Source of the DNA: Gemmatimonadaceae bacterium | GTDB taxonomy: Bacteria; Gemmatimonadota; Gemmatimonadetes; Gemmatimonadales; Gemmatimonadaceae | Length of the DNA stretch: 32,657 nucleotides | Direction: 5' to 3' | NCBI GenBank assembly: GCA_013813715.1 | Contig: JACCRF010000054.1 | Span: 1-32,657, forward strand | Shown here: piece by piece, positions 24,511-32,657 of the stretch | How positions within the stretch are numbered: position 1 is the stretch's first letter | Layout: the number at the start of each line of letters is the position of its first letter | Made by a program: the position numbers and the translations under genes | Notes under the pieces: generated by a model | What the model was told of the DNA's origin: nothing | Seen by the model: the letters and a program-made list of their open reading frames with translations, nothing else | Database searches by the model: none

Positions 24511-25626
24511 CTAGACGGCGACCGCGTCGGACTTTCGCATCGCGTAGTTGTAATACGCCGCGCACGCTCCTTCCGAGGAGACCATCAGGGCGCCGATGGG
24601 GTGCTCGGGCGTGCACTCTCGCCCGAACAGCTTGCATTGGTGGGGCTTGAGCACACCCTTGAGCACCTCGCCACACTGCGCCGCCTTGGGATCGGTCACC
24701 CGGACGCCTGGCATGCTGAAGCGGCGCTCGGCGTCCCAGTCGGCATAATCATCCCGAATGCGAAGCGCTGATTGGGAGATGAATCCCAGTCCGCGCCACT
24801 CGAAAAACGGACGGAGCTCGAACACTTCGGCCATCGCCCGCAGGGCCGGCAGATTGCCCTCCCACGGAACAACGCGCGCGTACTGGTTCTCCACGCGGGC
24901 GCACCCTTCCTCGAGCTGCCGGAGGATCATCACGATGGACTGCAGCACATCGAGGGGCTCGAACCCCGACGTGACCAGCGGCTTGCCGTAATCGCGGCAG
25001 ATGAATTCGTAGGCGCGGCACCCGATCACCGTCGAGACGTGTCCAGGGCCGATGAACGCCTCGACCCGCATGTCTGGCGAATCGAGAATGGCGCGAATGG
25101 CCGGAATGATGGTGACGTGATTGCAGAAGACCGAGAAATTGCGAACACCGAGTTGACGCGCGGCGCGCAGTGTGAGCGCCGTCGAGGGAGCGGTGGTCTC
25201 GAAGCCGATGGCGAAGAACACGACCTCGCGGTCCGGGTTCTCGCGGGCGAGCTTGAGCGCGTCGAGCGGGGAGTAAACCATGCGGATGTCCGCGCCCCTC
25301 GCCTTGTGCTCGAGCGGGCTCCCGGTGCGCCCCGGCACGCGCATCATGTCGCCGAACGCCGCGAGGATGACGCCGTGGTCGCGGGCGAGCGAAAGCCCGT
25401 CGTCCACTCGCCCCATCGGCAGCACGCACACCGGACAGCCTGGGCCGTGCACGAGCTCGATGTTCGGAGGGAGGACGTCCTGGAGCGCGAATCGGTAGAT
25501 GGCGTGTGTATGACCGCCGCACACTTCCATGAGCCGATAATGCCGGTCGGGGTTCGCAAGCCGGCGGATCTCCTGCGCGGCCTGACGAATGAGCTTCGGG
25601 TCGCGGAACTCGTCGACGAACTTCAT
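24511..25626 (-). CDS. hypD: Hydrogenase maturation protein HypD
   Basis: 371 residues. FeS scaffold that builds Fe(CN)2CO with HypC. Invariant motifs are MEVCGGHTHAI (C36), VHGPGCPVCVLP (C64 and C67), FFAIGFETTAPSTALT, FIGPGHVSTVIG and the C-terminal cysteines (AQCGEVLKG, PHQCKLFGRECTPEHP) that bind the 4Fe-4S cluster. No key residue is missing. It follows hypC by 55 bases. Confidence 0.97.
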   Translation of the reverse strand: MKFVDEFRDPKLIRQAAQEIRRLANPDRHYRLMEVCGGHTHAIYRFALQDVLPPNIELVHGPGCPVCVLPMGRVDDGLSLARDHGVILAAFGDMMRVPGRTGSPLEHKARGADIRMVYSPLDALKLARENPDREVVFFAIGFETTAPSTALTLRAARQLGVRNFSVFCNHVTIIPAIRAILDSPDMRVEAFIGPGHVSTVIGCRAYEFICRDYGKPLVTSGFEPLDVLQSIVMILRQLEEGCARVENQYARVVPWEGNLPALRAMAEVFELRPFFEWRGLGFISQSALRIRDDYADWDAERRFSMPGVRVTDPKAAQCGEVLKGVLKPHQCKLFGRECTPEHPIGALMVSSEGACAAYYNYAMRKSDAVAV

Positions 25627-25681
25627 GATGCCGCCTCCACTTCGAGCATGCCGGTGCCGGCGCGCGCACGCCGGCGGTTAC

Positions 25682-25951
25682 TCATCCGAATCGGTAGCCT
25701 TCCAGCTCTTCCATCGCCTGTTTGTCCTCGCCCAGCATCGCCAGGAGGCGCATTTGCTCCTCGGCCTCGGCGACGCCGATCTTGCTCATCGCGAAGCCGA
25801 CGTGGATGAGCACCCAGTCGTCGATCGCGAGCCCGTCCTCGCGCAGCAGGTCGATGTTGACCTTGCGACGCACCTTGCCCACCTCGACGACTGCGAGGTG
25901 TGACGCCGCGGGCAGGAATTCTACGATCCTGCCCGGAATGGCTAGGCACAC
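25682..25951 (-). CDS. hypC: Hydrogenase maturation chaperone HypC
   Basis: 89 residues from GTG at 25951, with the perfect site AGGAGG five bases upstream. The N-terminal MCLAIPGRI supplies the essential Cys2, and VLIHVGFAMSKI is the second family mark. It carries iron on HypD and then to the large subunit. First clear gene of the hyp operon. A longer minus frame over the same region has no similarity. Confidence 0.96.
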   Translation of the reverse strand: MCLAIPGRIVEFLPAASHLAVVEVGKVRRKVNIDLLREDGLAIDDWVLIHVGFAMSKIGVAEAEEQMRLLAMLGEDKQAMEELEGYRFG

Positions 25952-25956
25952 CGGAA

Positions 25957-25962
25957 CCTCCT
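25957..25962 (-). promoter_or_regulatory. Strong ribosome-binding site of hypC
   Basis: AGGAGG on the minus strand, five bases before the GTG at 25951. It fixes the GTG as the start, so that the protein begins MCLAIPG. Confidence 0.85.
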
Positions 25963-25984
25963 CTGCGGAAAGCGATTGAACGTG

Positions 25985-26104
25985 TTATCGCGTGACGTGG
26001 TGCACGCAGCTGGTGCCCGCCGCGAGACATTCGTCACCGCAGCGCTCACACGTCCATGATGCGAAGATAGCGCCTGATGTCCGCCAGTGCAGCGAAAAGA
26101 ACAA
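25985..26104 (-). CDS. Possible Cys-rich micro-ORF upstream of hypC
   Basis: A 39-codon frame (TTG at 26104, TAA at 25987-25985) in the 189-base gap between egtD and hypC ends in WTCERCGDECLAAGTSCVHH. It has four cysteines and two histidines in a zinc-ribbon-like spacing. No good start codon or ribosome-binding site is seen, so it could be a remnant or chance. The rest of the gap holds the hypC ribosome-binding site and presumably its promoter, which I cannot pinpoint. Confidence 0.25.
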   Translation of the reverse strand: MFFSLHWRTSGAIFASWTCERCGDECLAAGTSCVHHVTR

Positions 26105-26140
26105 CCAAGGCCTCTAGGGCTTGCCGCCACGGAGGAATGG

Positions 26141-27085
26141 TTATGCCCGCAACTTCGACGGCGTGAGCCAGCACACCCAGAAACGTTCCTCGCTGTCAGT
26201 CCAAAGCCGCGCCAGCTCGAACCCACCGCGCCGGACGAGCTCCTCGAGCCCAGACCGATCGTACTTGTAGGACGATTCGGTCCAGATCGTCTCGCCCTTC
26301 GCGAAATGCACCGGCTCATCGGCCACCCGAACCGTCTGTGCTTCGAGACTCTCGAGGTGCATTTCGATTCGGCTCGCCTGATCGTTCCACAGCGCGTTGT
26401 GTCGGAATCGCTGGAGGTCAAAGTCCGATCCAAATTCCCGGTTGAGGCGTGCGAGCACGTTCAGATTGAACGCAGCGGTCACACCGCTGGCATCGTTGTA
26501 CGCCGCCTCCAGCACGCGCGCATCCTTACGGCGGTCAACGCCGAGCAGCATCGCGCCTTCAGACCCGACGGTGATCCCGGCCCGCCGCAGGAACGCGGCT
26601 GCCTCATGTGGATCGAAGTTGCCAATCGTCGAGCCGGGGAAGAACACGAGGGGGCGCGTGCCTTCGGGGAGCGGTGGCACCAGGAGTGGCCCGGTGTAAT
26701 CGGCGACGAGCGGCCGCACCGACAGCCCGGGATATTCCGCCGCGATCTCTCTCGCGATCCGTGCAAGCTGATCGGCGGAAATGTCTACCGGCGCGTACGC
26801 GGCGGGTTCGTCCAATACATCCAGGAGCAATCGCACTTTTGTGCCCGCCCCGCTGCCGTACTCGATCAACCCGCAACGCGGGCCCGCCAAGTCGGCGATT
26901 GTGCTCGCGTGCGACGTAAGTATCTCGAGCTCCGCGCGGGTGAGATAGTACTCGTCGAGCGTGCAGATCCGCTCAAACAGGGCGGCTCCGATCTCATCGT
27001 AGAAAAGCTTCGGCGGAAGGGTCTTGGGGGTTGCCCACAACCCTCGAATGATCTCGGGCCGCGCACTCAGGCTGCTAGCGATCAA
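26141..27085 (-). CDS. egtD: Histidine N-methyltransferase EgtD
   Basis: 314 residues from TTG at 27085, without a clear ribosome-binding site. It trimethylates histidine to hercynine using SAM. Family marks are PPKLFYDEIGAALFERICTL, DEYYLTRAELEIL, the SAM site LIEYGSGAGTKVRLLL, FFPGSTIGNFDPHEA, and NDASGVTAAFNLNVLARLN. Length and motifs are normal. It follows egtB by 61 bases that include a heptamer repeat. Confidence 0.95.
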   Translation of the reverse strand: MIASSLSARPEIIRGLWATPKTLPPKLFYDEIGAALFERICTLDEYYLTRAELEILTSHASTIADLAGPRCGLIEYGSGAGTKVRLLLDVLDEPAAYAPVDISADQLARIAREIAAEYPGLSVRPLVADYTGPLLVPPLPEGTRPLVFFPGSTIGNFDPHEAAAFLRRAGITVGSEGAMLLGVDRRKDARVLEAAYNDASGVTAAFNLNVLARLNREFGSDFDLQRFRHNALWNDQASRIEMHLESLEAQTVRVADEPVHFAKGETIWTESSYKYDRSGLEELVRRGGFELARLWTDSEERFWVCWLTPSKLRA

Positions 27086-27086
27086 C

Positions 27087-27127
27087 GGTCACGGGTACCT
27101 GGCAGCGGGTAACGGGTATCGGGCAAC
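27087..27127 (+). repeat. Degenerate ACGGG-type heptamer array between egtB and egtD
   Basis: Read on the plus strand: CACGGGTACC, CAGCGGG, TAACGGG, TATCGGG, CAACAG. The same kind of units occur on the minus strand at 1845-1898. The array fills most of the gap between two genes of one operon. Confidence 0.45.
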
Positions 27128-27146
27128 AGTTTGACTCGCTGCCCGG

Positions 27147-28436
27147 TCAGAAGTTGTCCGCCAGCCGAATCCCGGTGAACTGCCATCGAGCGCTCGAGGG
27201 GAAGAAGTTCCGGTACGTCAGCCGCGCGTGCGATGATGGTGTTGCACACGACGCGCCACGGAGCACCCACTGATCGCACATCCACTTACCGTTGTATTCG
27301 CCGATCGCGCCGCCGGCCGGCGAAAAGCCGGGATACGCCACGTACGGACTCTGAGTCCACTGCCAGGCATCGCCATAGAGCTGCTCGAGCGGACCGGCAA
27401 CTGGCTCATTTAATGCGCTCGGCGCCGCGAAAGGATGGTAGCGCGCCGCCTCGACGAATCGCCCGTCGAGCGGGGCGGTTGCGGCCGCTATCTCCCACTC
27501 GAACTCGGTCGGCAGCCGCTTGCCGGCCCATCGAGCGAAAGCGTCGGCCTCGTAGTAGCTCACGTGGCAGACGGGGGCGTTTCCGTCCAATGGTCGCTGA
27601 CCGCGGAGAGTAAACTCGGTCCAGCCACTCGCCGAATGCTCCCAGTACAGCGGCGCCTCCCATGCAAGCTCGCCTACCGTTCCCCACGCGTTCGAGAGCC
27701 AGAATTCGGGACGACGGTAGCCGTCTGCTTCCACGAACTCGAGGTACTCGGCATTGGTCACGAGCCGCGAGCCCACGCGAAACCTTTCGACGAACACCCG
27801 GTGACGCGGCATCTCGTTGTCGAAACTGAAGCCATCGCCAGCGTGTCCCACGGAATGAATCCCTTCATCCATGTCGAGCCACGCGAGCGGCCGCGCAGAG
27901 GATTCTTCGCCTGCTCCCGGGAGGTAGGCAGGGCGAAGGGGATTCGTCCAGAACACGTGCTTGATGTCGGTCAGCAGCAGCTCCTGATGCTGCTGCTCGT
28001 GATTCAGTCCCAGCTCAACGACCGCCCATGCCGCGTGTTCAGCGGGCAGGCGTGCCAGCAGTTCCTGCATGGCATGGTCGACATGCGCGCGGTATGTGTA
28101 CACCTCCTCAACGGTCGGCCGCGTTACAAGTCCGCGTTGCGCACGGCAGTGTCTCTCGCCTGCCTGTACGTAATACGAGTTGAACAGGAAAGCATATCGC
28201 GGATCCGGCGAACGGTAGGCAGGATCGTGCGGACCCAGCATGAACGTCTCGAAGAACCAGCTCGTGTGGGCAAGATGCCATTTCGTGGGGCTTACGTCTG
28301 TCATACTGCTGACGACGTAGTCCTCGACCTGGAGCGGACGGCACAACGCCTCCGTTTGCGCCCGCACGGCAGAGTACCTCTCAGCGAGCCCGTTCAAAGC
28401 ATTCTCACTGGGGCCGCCGTTTTCTCGATCAGTCAT
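27147..28436 (-). CDS. egtB: Hercynine oxygenase EgtB
   Basis: 429 residues. Non-heme iron enzyme that joins hercynine with a thiol donor (glutamylcysteine or cysteine) in ergothioneine synthesis. The N-terminal DinB-like helical domain carries the iron ligands (WHLAHTSWFFETF near 53-65 and LNHEQQHQELLLTDIKH), and the C-terminal FGE-sulfatase-like domain shows RLPTEFEWEIAA, GDAWQWTQSPY and the ending RWQFTGIRLADNF. It is divergent from the ChrA gene, with 211 bases between. Confidence 0.95.
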   Translation of the reverse strand: MTDRENGGPSENALNGLAERYSAVRAQTEALCRPLQVEDYVVSSMTDVSPTKWHLAHTSWFFETFMLGPHDPAYRSPDPRYAFLFNSYYVQAGERHCRAQRGLVTRPTVEEVYTYRAHVDHAMQELLARLPAEHAAWAVVELGLNHEQQHQELLLTDIKHVFWTNPLRPAYLPGAGEESSARPLAWLDMDEGIHSVGHAGDGFSFDNEMPRHRVFVERFRVGSRLVTNAEYLEFVEADGYRRPEFWLSNAWGTVGELAWEAPLYWEHSASGWTEFTLRGQRPLDGNAPVCHVSYYEADAFARWAGKRLPTEFEWEIAAATAPLDGRFVEAARYHPFAAPSALNEPVAGPLEQLYGDAWQWTQSPYVAYPGFSPAGGAIGEYNGKWMCDQWVLRGASCATPSSHARLTYRNFFPSSARWQFTGIRLADNF

Positions 28437-28647
28437 TCCATCAACCTGGTGAACGTCTGCTTCTCACTCGTGACCTGTCTCAGTCAAATCCCGACTGATA
28501 AAATATGATTGCGCTCAGCGGCCGTGACTGAAGATCCACCTGCTGGCAATTATCCAGCCGCCGGTTGTGCGCCCTGGGGGGAACTGAACATCGCATTCGC
28601 GTTCATCATGCTGTGAAATCCCCAGTATGCGATCACTTGAGGGGGCG

Positions 28648-29859
28648 GTGACGGAGAGCGCAGTCGCCCCCGAAGAGCGGGTGCCTCACGAGAGTTACCC
28701 GCGGCTCTTCTGGCGCTTTCTGCGCTTCGGCCTCCTGGCCTGGGGAGGGCCGGTGGCGCAGATCGCCATGATTCGCAGGGAGCTGGTCGATCAGGATCGA
28801 TGGGTAACACCGGGCCGGTTCAACCGCGTCTACGCCCTGTATCAGGTGCTCCCCGGTCCCGAAGCTCACGAGCTCTGTGTGTACTTCGGGATGCTCGCGC
28901 GGGGGCGGCTCGGCGGCCTCATCGCTGGACTTGCGTTCATGCTGCCGGGCTTCATCCTGATGTTCCTGCTTTCAGCGCTCTACGTGGCGCAGGGCGGATC
29001 GTCAGCGGTCATGGCCGCGGTATTCTACGGCACCCAGCCTGCGATCGCTGCGGCAGTACTCCGCGCCGTACATCGGATTGGTCAGCCGGTGCTCAAGGAT
29101 CCGTGGCTGTGGATGGCGGCGGTGGCGACAGGGCTGGGCCAGGTCGCGGGCGTCCCGTTCTTCATCTCGCTTTTTCTTTCAGGCGTCGCTTATTCGGCTG
29201 CACGACAAAACTGGACGGCCCTTGCGCTCGCGATCCTCGCCGCGCTCACCGCGATGGCGATCATTGGGATTCTCGATGACGCTACATCCGGGATCTCTGC
29301 CGAGGTGACGGGCCAGGGCGTCGCGCGCGAGACCCAGTCGCCGCTGGAGCTTCTCGGCTCGGGGCTTCGCGCCGGGCTGTTGACGTTTGGAGGCGCGTAT
29401 ACGGCCATTCCATTCCTCCAGCACGATGCGGTTGTACGCGGGGCGTGGATGACCAACGATCAGTTCCTCGACGGTCTCGCGCTCTCCGGAATTCTGCCCG
29501 CTCCACTTATTATTTTCGCTACGTTCGTTGGCTATCTCGGCGGAGGCGCAGTGGGTGCGATCGCGCTCACCTTCGGCGTATTCCTGCCCGCTTTTGGATT
29601 CACGCTGGTCGCGCATGACTGGCTTGAACGGACCGTAACCCGTCCCGGCCTTCATGACTTCCTTGGTGGAGTTACCGCCGGTGTTGTTGGGCTGATTGCA
29701 GTAACGGCGGTGGTGCTGGTGCGCGCTGCGATTACTGACGCCACGACTGTCGCAATAGCGTTGGCGTCGCTTGCAGTGCTCTACTTGTGGCATTCCAAGC
29801 TGTCGGTTCTCGCGGTGGTGCTGGGCGGGGCGACTGTTGGTTGGATGCTGAATGTGTAG
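28648..29859 (+). CDS. chrA: ChrA-type chromate transporter (two-domain)
   Basis: About 403 residues from GTG 28648, which has a GAGGGGG site just upstream; an ATG at 28627 lacks one. It has the two homologous membrane halves of long CHR proteins: LRFGLLAWGGPVAQIAMIRR with LPGPEAHELCVYFG in the first, and LRAGLLTFGGAYTAIPFLQH with LSGILPAPLIIFATFVGYLG in the second. Family members export chromate with proton exchange. The 190-base gap before it shows no clear promoter to my eye. Confidence 0.92.
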   Translation: MTESAVAPEERVPHESYPRLFWRFLRFGLLAWGGPVAQIAMIRRELVDQDRWVTPGRFNRVYALYQVLPGPEAHELCVYFGMLARGRLGGLIAGLAFMLPGFILMFLLSALYVAQGGSSAVMAAVFYGTQPAIAAAVLRAVHRIGQPVLKDPWLWMAAVATGLGQVAGVPFFISLFLSGVAYSAARQNWTALALAILAALTAMAIIGILDDATSGISAEVTGQGVARETQSPLELLGSGLRAGLLTFGGAYTAIPFLQHDAVVRGAWMTNDQFLDGLALSGILPAPLIIFATFVGYLGGGAVGAIALTFGVFLPAFGFTLVAHDWLERTVTRPGLHDFLGGVTAGVVGLIAVTAVVLVRAAITDATTVAIALASLAVLYLWHSKLSVLAVVLGGATVGWMLNV

Positions 29860-30058
29860 TGGGTCACTTTCGGCCGGCAGGCACGCCGGCGGTCGCTACG
29901 TCTTGGGAGGCCACTAACAAAAAGGCACGCGCCAGTTGCGGGAGCTATGTAGCCCGACCCTCATCGGTACAAACCCCGACCGTTCAAGCGCGGTTCAAAC
30001 CTTCAGCCTGATGCGAGTGTCCTACCTTGCCGGAAACCCATCCCCCAGGAGTCTTTCA

Positions 30059-30952
30059 GTGAAAGCAATCGCCGTTCTCTTCGTGTCCCTTCTGGCGGTT
30101 GCGCCAGTGCTCACAGAAGCGCAGGACGCGCTCACTTCCCCTCGCCAGGTATTCAACGGCGAGATCAGCAGCGGATCGTGGCTTCGCGTCCGCAATCTCA
30201 AGGGCGACATCGAGGTGCGTGAAACCTCCGGCCGCGCTGCGGTAGTGACGGCGCGACCCGGGAAAGACGGCCGGTCGATGGAAGGGGTCAGGTTCGAGGT
30301 GAAGCGAGACGGCGGGAGCGTGACGGTCTGCGCGATCTATCCGCGCACGTCGCGGTGCGACGCCGAGGGCTACGACTACAACTGGCGACGCGGCGACAAC
30401 GAGCTCGGGGCCGTGAATTTCACGGTCGAGCTTCCGAGGGGAGTAAAGCTGGTGGCCGCAAGCGGCAACGGAGACGTGTCCGTGCGCGGGGCCGGTGCCG
30501 AAGTATATGCCAGCTCGGGCAACGGCGAAGTGAGTGTGCTAGGCGCGAACGGTCGCGTCTCGGCAAGCACTGGCAACGGAGATGTTCATGTGAGCGAGGC
30601 GCGGGGTGACGTCAAAGCCAGCAGCGGGAACGGAGACATCACTGTAGGCACAACCGCGGGCCCGGTCTCAGCATCGACTGGCAACGGTCGGATCGAAGTT
30701 CGCATGGCGACACTGTCCGTTCCGGGCAACATGGAATTCAGCACCGGCAACGGGTCGATCGACGTAAGCCTGCCAGCGAATCTATCGGCCGACATCGTCG
30801 CAAACGTGCCGTCGCGGTCGTTCACCACCGAGTTCGCGATGGAGCTTCCGGGGCGGTGGACAACCGGCCGCATCGAGGGAAAGATCGGGAATGGCGGCCG
30901 GAGGATCAGGATGTCTACGGGCAACGGGCGCGTGACGCTCAAGAAGATCTAG
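30059..30952 (+). CDS. DUF4097-type exported protein with SGNG repeats
   Basis: 297 residues from GTG 30059 (AGGAG seven bases upstream); the longer frame from 29936 has a non-signal start. The signal peptide AIAVLFVSLLAVAPVLTEAQ is followed by a right-handed beta-helix-like domain. Seven related units, each with SGNG or STGNG followed by a strand (DVSV, EVSV, DVHV, DITV, RIEV, SIDV, RVTL), are spaced about 17-30 residues apart. Function unknown; DUF4097 proteins are often linked to envelope stress. The gap 29860-30058 before it holds a GCCGGC-AGGCAC-GCCGGC hairpin (possible end of chrA) and nothing else I can name. Confidence 0.88.
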   Translation: MKAIAVLFVSLLAVAPVLTEAQDALTSPRQVFNGEISSGSWLRVRNLKGDIEVRETSGRAAVVTARPGKDGRSMEGVRFEVKRDGGSVTVCAIYPRTSRCDAEGYDYNWRRGDNELGAVNFTVELPRGVKLVAASGNGDVSVRGAGAEVYASSGNGEVSVLGANGRVSASTGNGDVHVSEARGDVKASSGNGDITVGTTAGPVSASTGNGRIEVRMATLSVPGNMEFSTGNGSIDVSLPANLSADIVANVPSRSFTTEFAMELPGRWTTGRIEGKIGNGGRRIRMSTGNGRVTLKKI

Positions 30953-31038
30953 TGGACGTCAGCTCAATCGATGCTGGCAGGAAGCGTTCCGGGAGATGGC
31001 GGTAAGTAGACTAGCCGCAAGCCATGCATCTTCGGCGT

Positions 31039-31077
31039 AGCTCTCCGCTTTCTGGCTGAATGCCAGAAAGCTGAGCT
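31039..31077. terminator. Long perfect hairpin between convergent genes
   Basis: GCTTTCTGGC (31047-31056) pairs perfectly with GCCAGAAAGC (31062-31071) around TGAAT, and outer arms AGCTC (31039-31043) and GAGCT (31073-31077) extend it. It lies between the stop of the plus-strand DUF4097 gene and the stop of the minus-strand PIN gene, so a two-way terminator is likely. There is no U run on either side. Confidence 0.55.
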
Positions 31078-31084
31078 GGTGGGG

Positions 31085-31492
31085 TCATGACGCCACTACG
31101 GTAATCCCTCTAAGGCCGCTGAAGTCGTCGCCGAACGTGGCGACGAAGCCGGGCGAATGCTGCCTCGCAACAGTCACGATTGCGGCATCGACGAAGCTCA
31201 GGTCGTGCGCCCGATCGCGACGAAACGTGTCGAACGCAACAGAGAATACGTCGGAGCATGGAACGAAATCGGTCTCGCTTGCCTGGAGCAGAATCTTCCC
31301 GACTGATGTGGCGACTTTCAGGTCGCGCCGGGCTCGCAGCACAGTGACTATTTCGAGGAAGACGTATTCGAGTAGAAGCCCCTGGCCCCACTTTCCGCCA
31401 AGGAACTGGATCATCGTACGCGCGGCGGCGGCGTGGTGAACGTCGCGTGTGTTGTAGTAGGCGATGATAAAACTCGAGTCGAGGACGATCAC
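31085..31492 (-). CDS. PIN-domain protein, VapC-like
   Basis: 135 residues from GTG at 31492. PIN ribonuclease fold: IVLDSSFIIAYYN supplies the first acid (D5), LLEYVFLEIVTVLRAR the middle acids and LSFVDAAIVTVARQ the late aspartates, with FATFGDDFSGL at the end. VapC toxins cut tRNA or rRNA. No antitoxin gene is seen in the 110 bases upstream, which hold only a short frame ending ALEIKQFQQRAAQP; that could be a remnant. It may be a solitary PIN protein. Confidence 0.8.
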   Translation of the reverse strand: MIVLDSSFIIAYYNTRDVHHAAAARTMIQFLGGKWGQGLLLEYVFLEIVTVLRARRDLKVATSVGKILLQASETDFVPCSDVFSVAFDTFRRDRAHDLSFVDAAIVTVARQHSPGFVATFGDDFSGLRGITVVAS

Positions 31493-31602
31493 TTCGAAGT
31501 CGAGGCGGGTCCATAGACGACTGCATCTATCTCATGGCTGAGCCGCTCGTTGCTGAAACTGTTTGATCTCCAGCGCTAGGCCACCTTCAGCCCGGGGCCA
31601 GC

Positions 31603-32657
31603 CTAATCCATCGCAGCGAACGTCTCGCGGATCTGCTGGGCGGCCCACTCCAAGTCTTCCCGGGTTACGACAAGCGGGGGCGCGATGCGGACGACGAAAT
31701 CGTGAGTCTCCTTGCACAACAGCCCGCGGCCCATGAGCGCCTCGCAGAAAGGCCGCGCAGACTCAGTGAGCTCGACGCCGACGAGAAGGCCGCGCCCGCG
31801 AACTTCGCGAATCTTCGGGTGCTCGATCGTGCGCAGCTCTCGAATGAACCAGTCACCCAGCTCCGCGGAACGGTCGGCCAGCCTTTCATCCCTGATCACT
31901 TCAAGTGCCGTGCGTGCCACCGCGCATCCCAGCGGATTGCCGCCGTACGTGCTGCCATGACTTCCCGGGTCGAACACATCCATCACTTCGCGCCGCGTTA
32001 CGAATGCGGAGACCGGATAGAAGCCGCCGGAGAGCGCCTTGCCGAGGATGTAGGCGTCCGGTTTGACGGACTCGTGATCGCAGGCGAAGGACTTGCCCGT
32101 GCGTCCGAGTGCCGTCTGGATCTCGTCGGCAAGAAAAAGGATGCGGTGTCGCTTACAGAGTTCGGACACGCCCCGGAGGTACCCGTCTGGCGGAATGAGT
32201 ATTCCGGCCTCGCACTGGATCGGCTCGAGGAGAACCGCGCAGGTGTTGGGATTGACCGCCGCTTCGATTGCGGCAATGTCGCCGAACGCCACGGTGACGA
32301 ACCCGGGAGTAAAGGGGCCGAAGCCTTCCTTATAGCTCGTCTCCGACGAGAAGCCGACGATGGTCGTCGTGCGGCCGTGGAAGTTGTTCGCACAGACGAT
32401 GATCTCGGCCCGATCCGTCGGAATCTGCTTCGTGCGATAACCCCAGCGGCGTGCGGCCTTGATGGCTGTCTCGACCGCTTCGGCGCCGGTGTTCATCGGC
32501 AGCACCGCGTCCATACCGCAGAACTGCGCCAGCTCCTCGCAGAACAACGGAAGCTGATCGTTCCGGAATGCGCGTGATGTGAGCGTTACTCGTTCCGCTT
32601 GAGCGCGCATCGTCTCGAGAATGCGCGGATGGCAATGTCCTTGATTGACCGCCGAAT
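31603..32657 (-). CDS. rocD: Ornithine aminotransferase-like PLP enzyme (5' end outside window)
   Basis: The frame is open to the right edge. Beyond an internal ATG at 32610 the residues SAVNQGHCHPRILETM continue the family sequence, so the start is missing. About 350 residues are seen. It transfers the delta-amino group of ornithine to 2-oxoglutarate. Marks are MNTGAEAVETAIKAARRWGY, NNFHGRTTTIVGFS, LEPIQCEAGI, FLADEIQTALGRTGK and the PLP lysine in ILGKALSGGFYPVSAF. Class-III aminotransferases are alike, so the exact substrate is a strong guess. Confidence 0.9.
   Translation of the reverse strand, partial: SAVNQGHCHPRILETMRAQAERVTLTSRAFRNDQLPLFCEELAQFCGMDAVLPMNTGAEAVETAIKAARRWGYRTKQIPTDRAEIIVCANNFHGRTTTIVGFSSETSYKEGFGPFTPGFVTVAFGDIAAIEAAVNPNTCAVLLEPIQCEAGILIPPDGYLRGVSELCKRHRILFLADEIQTALGRTGKSFACDHESVKPDAYILGKALSGGFYPVSAFVTRREVMDVFDPGSHGSTYGGNPLGCAVARTALEVIRDERLADRSAELGDWFIRELRTIEHPKIREVRGRGLLVGVELTESARPFCEALMGRGLLCKETHDFVVRIAPPLVVTREDLEWAAQQIRETFAAMD

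Noticed and set aside
24749-25669. Minus-strand 306-codon frame over hypD
   Set aside because: Overlaps hypD in another frame and is Arg/Ala/Pro-rich without any recognised motif.
29936-30058. N-terminal extension of the DUF4097 protein
   Set aside because: The GTG at 30059 has AGGAG upstream and gives a proper signal peptide, whereas the extension would bury it.

Overview
The window is GC-rich DNA, densely packed with genes, from an aerobic soil- or desert-type bacterium. The gene set is a NiFe hydrogenase of the high-affinity type, HypCDEF, ergothioneine synthesis, a cation RND pump and ChrA. Together with the codon bias it is compatible with Gemmatimonadota or a neighbouring phylum, but nothing here proves the phylum.

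Positions 1-9740, minus strand: one long, tightly overlapping hydrogenase operon. In transcription order it holds the small subunit (9733-8429), five very small single-helix membrane proteins (8442-6910), the large subunit (6894-4996), a maturation-protease-like protein that has lost its metal ligands, a degenerate NifU/Rieske fusion, an intact maturation protease, a winged-helix protein with a Cys/His tail, a CooC-like nickel-insertion ATPase and an exported LVIVD-repeat protein that runs off the left edge. The CooC gene has an in-frame UGA exactly where the family has the first cysteine of its CXC metal motif, and reading continues in frame through conserved CooC sequence. It is either a new selenoprotein candidate or a single-base lesion.

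Positions 9741-13436: a leader region, then on the plus strand a family-5 solute-binding protein and two DppB/DppC-type permeases. By position this may be a nickel or peptide importer. No ATPase subunit is present.

Positions 13452-19600, minus strand: a small Cys-rich exported protein followed by the three parts of a CzcCBA-type heavy-metal efflux pump. Positions 19678-25951, minus strand: a hyp operon, hypC-hypD-hypE-double SIS protein-glutaredoxin-like protein-hypF. No hypA or hypB is visible in the window, so the CooC-like ATPase is a natural candidate for nickel delivery.

Positions 26141-28436, minus strand: egtB and egtD for ergothioneine. Positions 28648-30952, plus strand: a ChrA-type transporter and a DUF4097-type exported protein with SGNG repeats. 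Positions 31085-32657, minus strand: a PIN-domain protein without a visible antitoxin and an ornithine aminotransferase-like gene cut by the right edge. Overall the window reads as a nickel and hydrogen island: uptake, efflux, cofactor assembly and the enzyme itself.
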